Assembly (NCBI GenBank): GCA_937915835.1
Contig: CALGHA010000174.1
Location: 1 to 29,858, forward strand
Origin: an uncultured Fretibacterium sp.
Lineage (GTDB): Bacteria; Synergistota; Synergistia; Synergistales; Aminobacteriaceae
Direction: 5' to 3'
DNA length: 29,858 bases
This document shows, piece by piece, positions 14,497 to 22,400 of the stretch. The number at the start of each line of letters is the position of its first letter. Positions within the stretch are counted from its first letter, which is position 1. A model generated the notes under the pieces. It made no database searches and was not told the origin of the DNA. It saw only the letters and a program-made list of their open reading frames with translations. A program made the translations under genes and the position numbers.

Positions 14497-15177
14497 ATGA
14501 ACGTAATTTTATTAGCGCACACTCCCGAACCTGACGCTTTAGTCGCGGCTGCTGCAAGAATTTGTTATCGAGATATTACGGCTCAGGAATTATTGCAGGG
14601 AGAAGAAAATAATTTATCGCGTAAGTTAATCGCAGAACTCTTCCGGAGCGGGCATATGTCAACGTTTGAACACGTCAGCTTCACATTTGGGATTGACGGA
14701 TTAAGCCGGGTTGCATCACATCAACTTGTTCGTCATCGTGTAGCGAGTTTCAGCCAGCAAAGCCAGCGTTACGTGAAAATGTCCGGTGAAGAAGAAAACA
14801 TGATAATTCCGCCGATAATTCAGGCCAATTCCGAAGCGTTGAGAATTTTTCAGAATGCCGCAAAAACTTCACAAGAAAGCTATAAATTATTGGTTGATAT
14901 GGGAATTCCTAAGGAGGACGCAAGATTTATTCTGCCTCATGGATATTCGACGCGCTTAGTGATGACCATGAATGCACGAGAGCTTCATCATTTTTTCAGC
15001 TTGAGACTTTGCAGGCGTGCTCAATGGGAAATTCACGAACTCGCTCGGAAAATGTTAATCTTGTGCCGTGAGAAAGCTCCGGTATTATTCGATCGTGCCG
15101 GGCCTTCGTGTATATTCGGAAGATGTGAGGAAGCTAGAACATGCGGAAATCCGTATAAAGATATGGAAGACTTGTAA
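14497..15177 (+). CDS. thyX: flavin-dependent thymidylate synthase ThyX
   Basis: Makes dTMP from dUMP using methylenetetrahydrofolate, FAD and NADPH, replacing ThyA in many anaerobes. The signature RHRVASFSQQSQRY (79-92) matches the ThyX motif RHRxxSxxxxSxR. The length of 226 residues is normal. The N terminus MNVILLAHTPEPDALVAAAARICY aligns with the family, so the ATG at 14497 is credible even though no Shine-Dalgarno precedes it; the leader is a U-rich terminator tail. It may be translated from a leaderless or S1-assisted start. DUF1385 follows after 25 bases. No folate-recycling partner is visible in the window. Confidence 0.96.
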   Translation: MNVILLAHTPEPDALVAAAARICYRDITAQELLQGEENNLSRKLIAELFRSGHMSTFEHVSFTFGIDGLSRVASHQLVRHRVASFSQQSQRYVKMSGEEENMIIPPIIQANSEALRIFQNAAKTSQESYKLLVDMGIPKEDARFILPHGYSTRLVMTMNARELHHFFSLRLCRRAQWEIHELARKMLILCREKAPVLFDRAGPSCIFGRCEEARTCGNPYKDMEDL

Positions 15178-15202
15178 AAATTTTTAATGGAGGATTTGTT
15201 AT

Positions 15203-16135
15203 TTGCTTAAGAGATTAAATTTGTTGTTTATGCTCGTCATGAATTTATTTGCTTCAGAAGCTGAGGAAAATAAAAAAGTTCCCGTTGGAGGTCAGGCCGT
15301 AATTGAGGGCGTGTTAATGAAGGGAAAAAATTTGTGGGGGCTTGCTGTACGTCGTCCGTCTGGAGATATTTTCAGTGAGAATTGGCCTCATAGCTCACGA
15401 ACTCAGAGAATGCCGTATAAATTGCCGTTTATTCGCGGTTTCGTGATTATGTGCGAGATGATGGCTACGGGTTTCAAGGCTTTATCGCGTTCAGCTGAGG
15501 TTGCATTAGAGGAAGAAGACGAGAAAATGACCTTCAAGGATATTTTGCTCTCAATCGTAATCGCAATCGTCGCCGTCGGAGGATTATTCATCGCGCTTCC
15601 TTTGTGGCTTGCAGGACATATCGCGACTGAACAGCTCTACATAAACATCACCGAAGGAGTTTTGCGGGCTGTAATATTTATCGGGTATGTTGCGATTATA
15701 GGCTTATGGTCGGACATCAAGGAAGTTTTTCGTTATCACGGGGCCGAACACAAGACGATTAACGCTTTCGAGAAGGGATTTGCAATGACACCGGAAAATA
15801 TCATGAAGTGTTCACGTATTCATCCCAGATGTGGAACTTCATTCTTGTTAATCGCCGTAATCGTCAGCATAATTATTTTCTCGCCCGTTAAAGTCTTAAT
15901 CGCCGGTGAAAGTTTTGCGCTTCAAGTCCTAGCCCGAATAATCTTAATCCCCATCGTAATCGGAATTTCCTATGAAGTCATAAGATTAGCGTCAGTTTCT
16001 GGGAAATTTGGGCTTTGCGTGATAGCTCCTTTTTTGACACTGCAATATTTGACGACACGAGAGCCAAATATTAAACAGGCTGAAGTAGCATTGAAATCAC
16101 TTGATACGGCATTGAACGGAGAATTATTATCATGA
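15203..16135 (+). CDS. DUF1385 membrane protein
   Basis: A 310-residue integral membrane protein of the DUF1385 family (PF07136), function unknown. The family hallmarks are GGQAVIEGVLMKG near residues 29-41, RYHGAEHKTINAFEKG in the middle and SRIHPRCGTSFL. About four to five hydrophobic segments lie at roughly 112-140, 150-170, 207-230 and 238-262. The start is TTG with GGAGG nine bases upstream. The stop overlaps the prfA ATG (ATGA), so the two are translationally coupled. DUF1385 next to prfA and prmC is a widely seen arrangement, but no mechanistic link is established. The conserved His and Cys residues hint at metal binding, which is speculative. Confidence 0.93.
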   Translation: MLKRLNLLFMLVMNLFASEAEENKKVPVGGQAVIEGVLMKGKNLWGLAVRRPSGDIFSENWPHSSRTQRMPYKLPFIRGFVIMCEMMATGFKALSRSAEVALEEEDEKMTFKDILLSIVIAIVAVGGLFIALPLWLAGHIATEQLYINITEGVLRAVIFIGYVAIIGLWSDIKEVFRYHGAEHKTINAFEKGFAMTPENIMKCSRIHPRCGTSFLLIAVIVSIIIFSPVKVLIAGESFALQVLARIILIPIVIGISYEVIRLASVSGKFGLCVIAPFLTLQYLTTREPNIKQAEVALKSLDTALNGELLS

Positions 16136-17211
16136 ACATAGAACCGAAATTACAGGCAATCGAACAGGAATATTTTGACATCAGCAAGAAACTTGAAGAC
16201 CCTGAAGTTATCTCGAACCCGAAAGAATTGCAGAATCTTGGGAAAAAACGTGCACAGCTTGAGCCTGTTGTCGAGAAATACCGGGAATATAAAGAAGCTC
16301 AGAAGTCAATTGCGGAAGCTAAAGAGTTAATCAAGTCTGGAGATTCTGACCTTGAAGAGTTAGCACGTGATGAATTGGCCGAGCTTGAGCCGAAGATTGA
16401 GAATTTCACACGGGATTTAACACTTCTTCTTCTTCCGCAAGATCCGAATGACGAAAAAAGCGTTGTCGTAGAAATTCGTGCAGGAACGGGCGGCGATGAA
16501 GCTACACTTTTTGCGGCTGACTTGTTCAGAATGTACGTGAGATTTTGTGAGCGTCAACGTTGGAAAGTTGAAGTCATTGACAGCTCGACTAACACGGCGG
16601 GAATTGGCGGCTATAAAGAAATCGTCTTCAGGATTGACACAAAGGGAGCTTACAGCAAGATGAAATACGAAAGCGGCGTTCATCGAGTTCAAAGAGTTCC
16701 AGTTACGGAAGCAAGCGGACGTATTCACACATCAGCGGCGACTGTTGCGGTTTTGCCGGAAGTTGACGACGTTGAAGTTGAGATTAGGCCGGAAGACTTG
16801 AAGATTGACACATATCGTTCAAGCGGAGCAGGAGGCCAGCACGTAAACATGACGGATTCAGCCGTGAGAATTACGCACTTGCCGACGGGGATTGTCGTAA
16901 CTTGTCAGGATGAACGCAGCCAGATTAAGAACCGAGCGCGCGCAATGAGTTATCTCAAGACGAAACTTTATGACTTGGAACAGCAGAAGCAAAATTCCGA
17001 GCAGGCTTCAGAAAGAAGGGGCATGATAGGAAGCGGCGACCGAAGCGAACGTATCAGGACTTACAATTTTCCGCAAAATCGAATTACTGACCACAGAATT
17101 AATTTGACATTATATAAACTTGAAGCATATCTTGACGGTGATTTGTTCGAGATGATGGACGCAATGTTACTCGCTGAACAGACACAAAAATTGCAGGACC
17201 TTGAAAGTTAA
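16132..17211 (+). CDS. prfA: peptide chain release factor 1
   Basis: Recognises UAA and UAG stop codons and triggers peptide release on the ribosome. It has 359 residues, normal for RF1. The codon-recognition tripeptide is PVT (190-192), the PxT form expected for RF1 rather than the SPF of RF2. The GGQ motif at 234-236, in RSSGAGGQHVNMTDS, carries the glutamine that PrmC methylates. The coiled N-terminal domain is complete. It is joined to DUF1385 by an ATGA overlap and to prmC by an 11-base overlap, consistent with coupled production of the factor and its methyltransferase. No RF2 gene is visible. Confidence 0.98.
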   Translation: MNIEPKLQAIEQEYFDISKKLEDPEVISNPKELQNLGKKRAQLEPVVEKYREYKEAQKSIAEAKELIKSGDSDLEELARDELAELEPKIENFTRDLTLLLLPQDPNDEKSVVVEIRAGTGGDEATLFAADLFRMYVRFCERQRWKVEVIDSSTNTAGIGGYKEIVFRIDTKGAYSKMKYESGVHRVQRVPVTEASGRIHTSAATVAVLPEVDDVEVEIRPEDLKIDTYRSSGAGGQHVNMTDSAVRITHLPTGIVVTCQDERSQIKNRARAMSYLKTKLYDLEQQKQNSEQASERRGMIGSGDRSERIRTYNFPQNRITDHRINLTLYKLEAYLDGDLFEMMDAMLLAEQTQKLQDLES

Positions 17212-17998
17212 TGAATTAATCTCACGCCTGGAACATTCGGGAATTAGCAACGCTGAACAAGAAACTTTGTGGCTAATCTCTCATGCTCTGGGCGTTAATC
17301 ATTCGGAAGTTTTCACGCGTCAAAGTTTTTCTGATGATGAAATTTCCAGGATTGAAGCCGTAATCTCTCGTCGTGAAGCTCATGAACCCTTGCAATATAT
17401 TCTCGGTGAAGCTGACTTTTACGGCCGTGATTTTTACGTCGGGCCTGGAGTGTTAATTCCTCGTCATGACACAGAAACGCTGATAGACGGAGTGAAGAAA
17501 ATTTATGCTCCGGATGAGGAATTTTGCTTTCTTGACTGGGGAACAGGCTCAGGCTGTATCGCAATCACAATCTTGCTTGAGTTCAGAAATTCTCACGCTT
17601 TCATGCTCGAAAAAAGTCCAGAAGCCGCGAATTATGCCCGAAAAAATTTATCACGCTATAACCTTGAAGCCAGAACAGAAATAATTTCTCGTGTTGTGGA
17701 AAATTTTGACTTGATAATCAGCAATCCTCCGTATATTCCTTCGAGTGAGATTAATGGGCTTGAAGTTGATGTGAGGGATTATGAGCCTCATGAAGCACTC
17801 GACGGCGGACAAGACGGCATGAAGTTTTACGCTGAAATTTTCGCGCTCTCAAAGCCGGGCGGGTATATAATTCTTGAGACCGGCAATATCAATCAAGTTC
17901 AGGCGTTGAAGAAGTTTCATGATAATTTCGAGTTCGTGAGTGAAATTTTTGACGCTGGGAATTTTCCGAGATGTTTAATTTTCAAGCATAAAGCATAA
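17201..17998 (+). CDS. prmC: release factor glutamine methyltransferase
   Basis: SAM-dependent N5-methyltransferase acting on the GGQ glutamine of release factors. Of 265 residues, the N-terminal helical domain (1 to about 80) is followed by LIPRHDTE (85-92), the SAM loop LDWGTGSGCIAI (111-122) and the catalytic ISNPPYIP (173-180). Two small departures from consensus are RHDTE where RPDTE is usual and a Trp in the SAM loop where Leu is usual. The start is TTG at 17201 inside the end of prfA, with AGGA only two bases away, so initiation may depend on coupling. No better start exists downstream in frame. Confidence 0.95.
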   Translation: MKVNELISRLEHSGISNAEQETLWLISHALGVNHSEVFTRQSFSDDEISRIEAVISRREAHEPLQYILGEADFYGRDFYVGPGVLIPRHDTETLIDGVKKIYAPDEEFCFLDWGTGSGCIAITILLEFRNSHAFMLEKSPEAANYARKNLSRYNLEARTEIISRVVENFDLIISNPPYIPSSEINGLEVDVRDYEPHEALDGGQDGMKFYAEIFALSKPGGYIILETGNINQVQALKKFHDNFEFVSEIFDAGNFPRCLIFKHKA

Positions 17999-18025
17999 AT
18001 TTTTCAGGTGAAAGGGATGATTTTC

Positions 18026-18319
18026 ATGAAGAAGCGACGGGCTGAGACACTTGCGGAGTTTTTGATGGCGGCATTAGTTTTCGGCATAATTATGGCGAGC
18101 ACGTTCGAGTTCATAGCTAATCACACGGAAATGATCGGCAAAATAAAAATCAGGGATGAGATTATGCAGCAAGCCCAATTCAGCATGGATTACTATTACT
18201 CAAGTGGGGTTTTACCTCCTGATAGAGCCGGCCTGACTTTTGAGCTTGATAATGATAAAAAAACTCTTACAGTCAGCAAGGGAACTCAGCACACTATGAC
18301 TTTCGCATTCAAGGAATAA
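18026..18319 (+). CDS. small prepilin-like protein
   Basis: A 97-residue protein starting MKKRRAETLAEFLMAALVF. The basic N terminus, Ala-Glu-Thr-Leu-Ala-Glu and a following 20-residue hydrophobic helix match the type IV prepilin processing pattern (cleavage before a stretch with Glu at +5), here with Ala at -1 and Glu at +1. The remainder is a short soluble region with YYYSSGVLPPDRAG and a beta-rich tail. Frame-consistent GTG at 18008 and ATG at 18017 also exist; ATG at 18026 is preferred because AAAGGG lies well placed before it. No pilus assembly genes are nearby, so the partner machinery would be elsewhere. The product is a pseudopilin by motif only. Confidence 0.7.
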   Translation: MKKRRAETLAEFLMAALVFGIIMASTFEFIANHTEMIGKIKIRDEIMQQAQFSMDYYYSSGVLPPDRAGLTFELDNDKKTLTVSKGTQHTMTFAFKE

Positions 18320-18323
18320 ACGC

Positions 18324-18354
18324 TTCCCCCCGTCGTTATGAATGGCAGGGGGAA
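18324..18354. terminator. hairpin between convergent prepilin-like gene and cheV
   Basis: TTCCCCC (18324-18330) pairs with GGGGGAA (18348-18354) around a 17-base loop. It lies between two convergent stop codons, as expected for a shared terminator. Neither side has a clean run of T residues, so termination strength is uncertain. Confidence 0.45.
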
Positions 18355-18357
18355 AAA

Positions 18358-19269
18358 TTAATAATTCCTGTTTTTCTTGCACTCGTGATAAATCTTCATT
18401 ACTGCTTCGACAAGTTTATACACATCAGGCTTCAGCACGTGAATAATATTAAGTCTCTCTGCTCGGTCTAAAAGTTCCTTAACCATGATTGACGAGAATA
18501 ATATCACCGGCATATTCTCAGTTCGTGAATCTTGCCTCAATGTCTCTACAAGGCTCAACCCGTCAAGCAAAGGCATCTCAATATCCGACACAAGCAAATC
18601 GAAATTCTCGCCCTGATCCAGCAATAACTTTCTTGCTTCAACACCGTCTTTAACAGGATAAATGCTCGAAAAACCTGATTGTTTCAGAACGTCGCAGGTC
18701 TGTTGTCTCAATAACGGCGAGTCGTCAGCAACAAGAATATGAAAGTCCTCAACATGGCCGATTTCTTTCTGGTAAGTGTTGAGTTTATTCTGATCGAACA
18801 TGTGTTCAGCAACAGCCGGAGCAGTCTCCTGAATTATTGCCTCGTAATCAAGCAGCAAAATATTTCTCTCATCGCGCTTGATTATATACAATATCCACTT
18901 TAATGACACTCCGCGCATTTTTGAACTGTCTAAATCTTCGGCATTAACTTGTCTAATTCTCTCGACAGCGTCAACTAGGAAGCCGAGCTTTATATCGTTA
19001 AACTCTACAACCATTACTTTTGTCTGGCTCATTGGAACAGGAGATTTTATCCCTAAGAATATTCGCAGGTCTATCAATGGAATTAATGCGTCCCGTAATG
19101 TCGTAATCCCGATAAAAGCAGGAGTTTTCGTAGGAACGGGGCGGCATCCTGTCCATCGTAAAATTTCACGAGTTTTATTTACGTTTATAGCAAAAGCATC
19201 CGTGCCGAGCGTGAAGACGACGACTTCCCATTTTCGGCTTGCGGCTTCTACTGTCCTTTTTTCTTCCAT
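18358..19269 (-). CDS. cheV: CheV-type chemotaxis coupling protein (CheW plus receiver)
   Basis: A 303-residue hybrid adaptor that links chemoreceptors to CheA and is itself phosphorylated. Residues about 12-150 are a CheW domain (VVFTLGTDAFAINVNKTREI, with LIPLIDLRIFLG). Residues about 176-295 are a receiver domain with acidic pair D182-D183 (LVADDSP), phosphoacceptor D229 (LLVSDIEMPLLDG), S259/S260 and K280 (LKP). All receiver residues are intact, so phosphorylation is expected. GGGAGG lies about 15 bases before the ATG. No cheA, methyl-accepting protein or flagellar gene is nearby, so it is an orphan locus. It diverges from the alpha-2-macroglobulin gene. Confidence 0.94.
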   Translation of the reverse strand: MEEKRTVEAASRKWEVVVFTLGTDAFAINVNKTREILRWTGCRPVPTKTPAFIGITTLRDALIPLIDLRIFLGIKSPVPMSQTKVMVVEFNDIKLGFLVDAVERIRQVNAEDLDSSKMRGVSLKWILYIIKRDERNILLLDYEAIIQETAPAVAEHMFDQNKLNTYQKEIGHVEDFHILVADDSPLLRQQTCDVLKQSGFSSIYPVKDGVEARKLLLDQGENFDLLVSDIEMPLLDGLSLVETLRQDSRTENMPVILFSSIMVKELLDRAERLNIIHVLKPDVYKLVEAVMKIYHECKKNRNY

Positions 19270-19309
19270 GATTGAAAATTTCTGCCTCCCTCTTTAATTA
19301 ACGTTTCAA

Positions 19310-19332
19310 ATTATAACTTATTATGCATTATA
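19310..19332 (-). promoter_or_regulatory. two candidate -10 elements for cheV
   Basis: The minus strand has TATAAT at 19310-19315 and again at 19327-19332, the nearer one 40 bases upstream of the ATG. No good -35 is seen for either. One of the two is plausibly the cheV promoter. Confidence 0.3.
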
Positions 19333-19404
19333 ATTCTCACTCTCAAAATAAATAAATGTAAAAATAGAACGTGTTATATTTTATTAATCATTTTTTCAAG
19401 TATC

Positions 19405-19432
19405 ATTAATATTAATCGAAACACGCTATAAT
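19405..19432 (+). promoter_or_regulatory. -10 element and palindrome upstream of alpha-2-macroglobulin gene
   Basis: A TATAAT at 19427-19432 lies 48 bases before the TTG start. The perfect 12-base palindrome ATTAATATTAAT (19405-19416) covers the place where a -35 would sit, and no -35 consensus is visible. A palindrome there could be an operator, but it is AT-only and could arise by chance. Confidence 0.35.
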
Positions 19433-19480
19433 ACTTCAAGATTTTATATCCCATTATCATTAAGAAAGGAATGCATAAAA

Positions 19481-22400
19481 TTGTTTAAGCCTCAGAAATT
19501 TTTATTGATGCTTATGATACTCTTGTTAAGTGTTTCGTGTGCTTACTCAGCTCCGGCCCGCTCGAATATGCCTGCAGGAGTTCAGAGTTTCGCTCCAACC
19601 GGAACAGTTCCCGAAAATGTATCGTTCAGGGTAGTGTTTCGTAATCCCGTAGTCAATCGCAATCAAACAGGAAAAAATATTACGCCCGAAAACGCAATGT
19701 TCCCGTTTGAAGTTAACCCGCCTTTACAGCTTGAAGGACGCTGGCAGAACGAACGGACTTTTACGGCAAAATTGTTAGCTCCACTTCAAGCCGCGACAAC
19801 TTACACAGCGACTTTACGCGACAATCTCAGGGACAGACGAGGCGGGAGAATTGGCCCGGGCGAATTTCACTTCCAGACTGAAGGACTTTCTCCGACCGAC
19901 ATTAGCGCTTCAATGGGACGAGACGGAAACGCTTACTTCACGCTGACTTTCAACATGAGAATTGACCCGGCAAGGCTTAAAGGTTACATGAGAATACTCA
20001 ACGCTCAAGGTCAGGAGATGAATTACAGCATAAACGGTGCGCTTCCTTCGAGAGTAATTCGTGTTGCCGTTCCTGTGCAAAAAACTTCGTCGAGACAGAG
20101 ATTTACGGTTCATATTGCGGCCGGACTTAAGTCAGGCGAGGGAGATATGGGCATCGAGAATGACATTAATGAAAACGTCGTGCTTGATCCAGTCTTAATG
20201 GTGCAAAATTTATACGCCGGCGAGAATAGAATTACAGCGAGATTGAATTTCGGAGTTGATCCGGCAACGATAAAGAGCTTCGTAACAATTGAGCCTTCAG
20301 TCAGCGACGTAAAATTTGAATCAGACTGGACAGATGAAAGTTTCATTATGCGTTCAAATAAGTTCAAGCCTCGCGACAGGTTCGTAATCACATTCAGAAA
20401 AGGTTTCCCGTCAAAAGGCGGCTTAGTTCTGAAGGAAGATTACAAGCAAGCAATAATTATGCCCGACTTGGACACTGAGGTAAAACTTCCGGCAGCAGGA
20501 ACGTATTTAGCCCCGCTCGAAAAAGGATTAATCCCGATTGAGCTATTAAACGTGAAAAATCTTCAGCTCGATTTATGGCGTATGTATGAGAATAACATCC
20601 CTCATGTAGTCCATGAAGAATATGAATATTTTAACCGGGACATTTCAAAGCGCGTCTTCACAAAGGAAATGCCGCTAAATCTCCCGTTGAATGAACGCGT
20701 CAGACGGAGCATTCCTCTTGATGAGATTACGAAGGGACAAAGGGGATTATTCCTGCTCACAGCTCGCGACACCGAACAGGACAGCTGGGAAGAAGCCGAA
20801 CAGATGATTAACTTGAGCGACATCGGCGCAACGGCTCGTTTATGGGAAGACGCAATTCTAATCTGGGCAAATACTCTCACGACAGCACGAGGAATTTCTG
20901 ACGCTGACGTAAAAATTTACTCGGATAAGAAACAAATCTTAGCTCAAGGCAGGACTAACACCGGAGGAGTTTATTATTATGAGCTTCCAAAAGGGCAAAC
21001 TTGGGATAAAGATAATCAGCCCGATGTTGCGGTCATCAAAAAGGGAACTGGCGACAGCGCGGATATTACGTTTGTTCAGCTCACACGAAATTTGCTTAAC
21101 CGTGAAATTTTTGATACATCGGGACGAGATTGGCTTAAATCAGGCTATGACGGTGTAATTTTCTCGCCTCGAGACATTTACAGGACTGGTGAGAGTGCGG
21201 CGTTCAAGTTCATCGTGAGGAATTTTGACGTTACTACACCGGAAGCGTTCCCAGTTTTATTTATCGTTCGTGATACTCTCGGGCGAAAAGTCAAGCAGGA
21301 AACTATAACTCTCAACGCTAAAGGAAGCGCGATCGCTAATCTCAATCTTCCGGCCAATGCGTTAACGGGATTATGGACGGCCTCAGTAGCAATTCCAGGC
21401 AACGAAGCTAAACCGATTGCGTCGTATAAATTCCACGTTGAGGATTTTGCCCCGCCTCGCATTGAAGTCAAGCTGAACTCGTATCGAAAATTTTTAATCC
21501 ATAATGACACTTTCACAGCTGACATTTACGCACGCTGGCTGTTTGGAGTTGACGGTGCAGGACTTGACTACAAAACTTCGTGGACAGCAAGACAGGGTGA
21601 ATTTACGCCGACACAAGATAGATGGAAGGGATATTCATTCGGAGATCCGTCAAGAAAATTCACGTTTACAGAAGACGAACTCGACGAGGGAGAATTAGAC
21701 AACTTCGGAGCAGCTCATGTTAATTTAGCGCTTGAAGAGGATTGGCAAGCACCGACGGTAATTGATGTAACAATCAGGACTGAAGTAATGGAGGACGGCG
21801 GACGCTGGGTTGCAAACTCAATAACTCGCCCGTATTTCTCAGCTCCATATTTACTGGGAATTGCTCCGGTCAACGAGAAAATGACTGTGAGAAGCAATTT
21901 GACGTTCAGAGTTGTGGGAATTACTCCGGACGAAGAACCCGCACAAACAGGTGAACTCACGGCTAAGCTCTATAAAGTTACATGGAACTACAACATGATA
22001 GAGATTGACGGGCGTAAACGCTGGCAGAGCACGGAAGAGTTAGTTGACGTTGACGAGAAGAATTTGACGCTGAGAAACGGTCTCGGTGAAGTTACATTCA
22101 GGCCGGAAGATTACGGAGTATATTTAGTGAGAGTTTCTGACGCTGACGACAACGCGCGCGCTGTGTACAGATTTTACGCGGATGATCCGGAATATGCAGG
22201 TTCAGGCTCACAGTTAATTGACCGTATCGAGATGTCAACGGAAAAAGAGTTTTACAGGCTTGGTGAGACGGCGAAAATTAAAGTCAAGGCTCCGTTTGAG
22301 GGCTTAATGATGGTAACTGTTGAAGGAGCAAATTTGATTACGCGCAAAATTCAGCAGGTTCACGAGAGCGATTTAACGTTTGATATTCCCGTTACTCAGG

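Noticed and set aside
18878..19297. 139-residue plus-strand open frame opposite cheV
   Set aside because: Antisense to an intact CheW domain and runs into the promoter gap; no motif or ribosome binding site.
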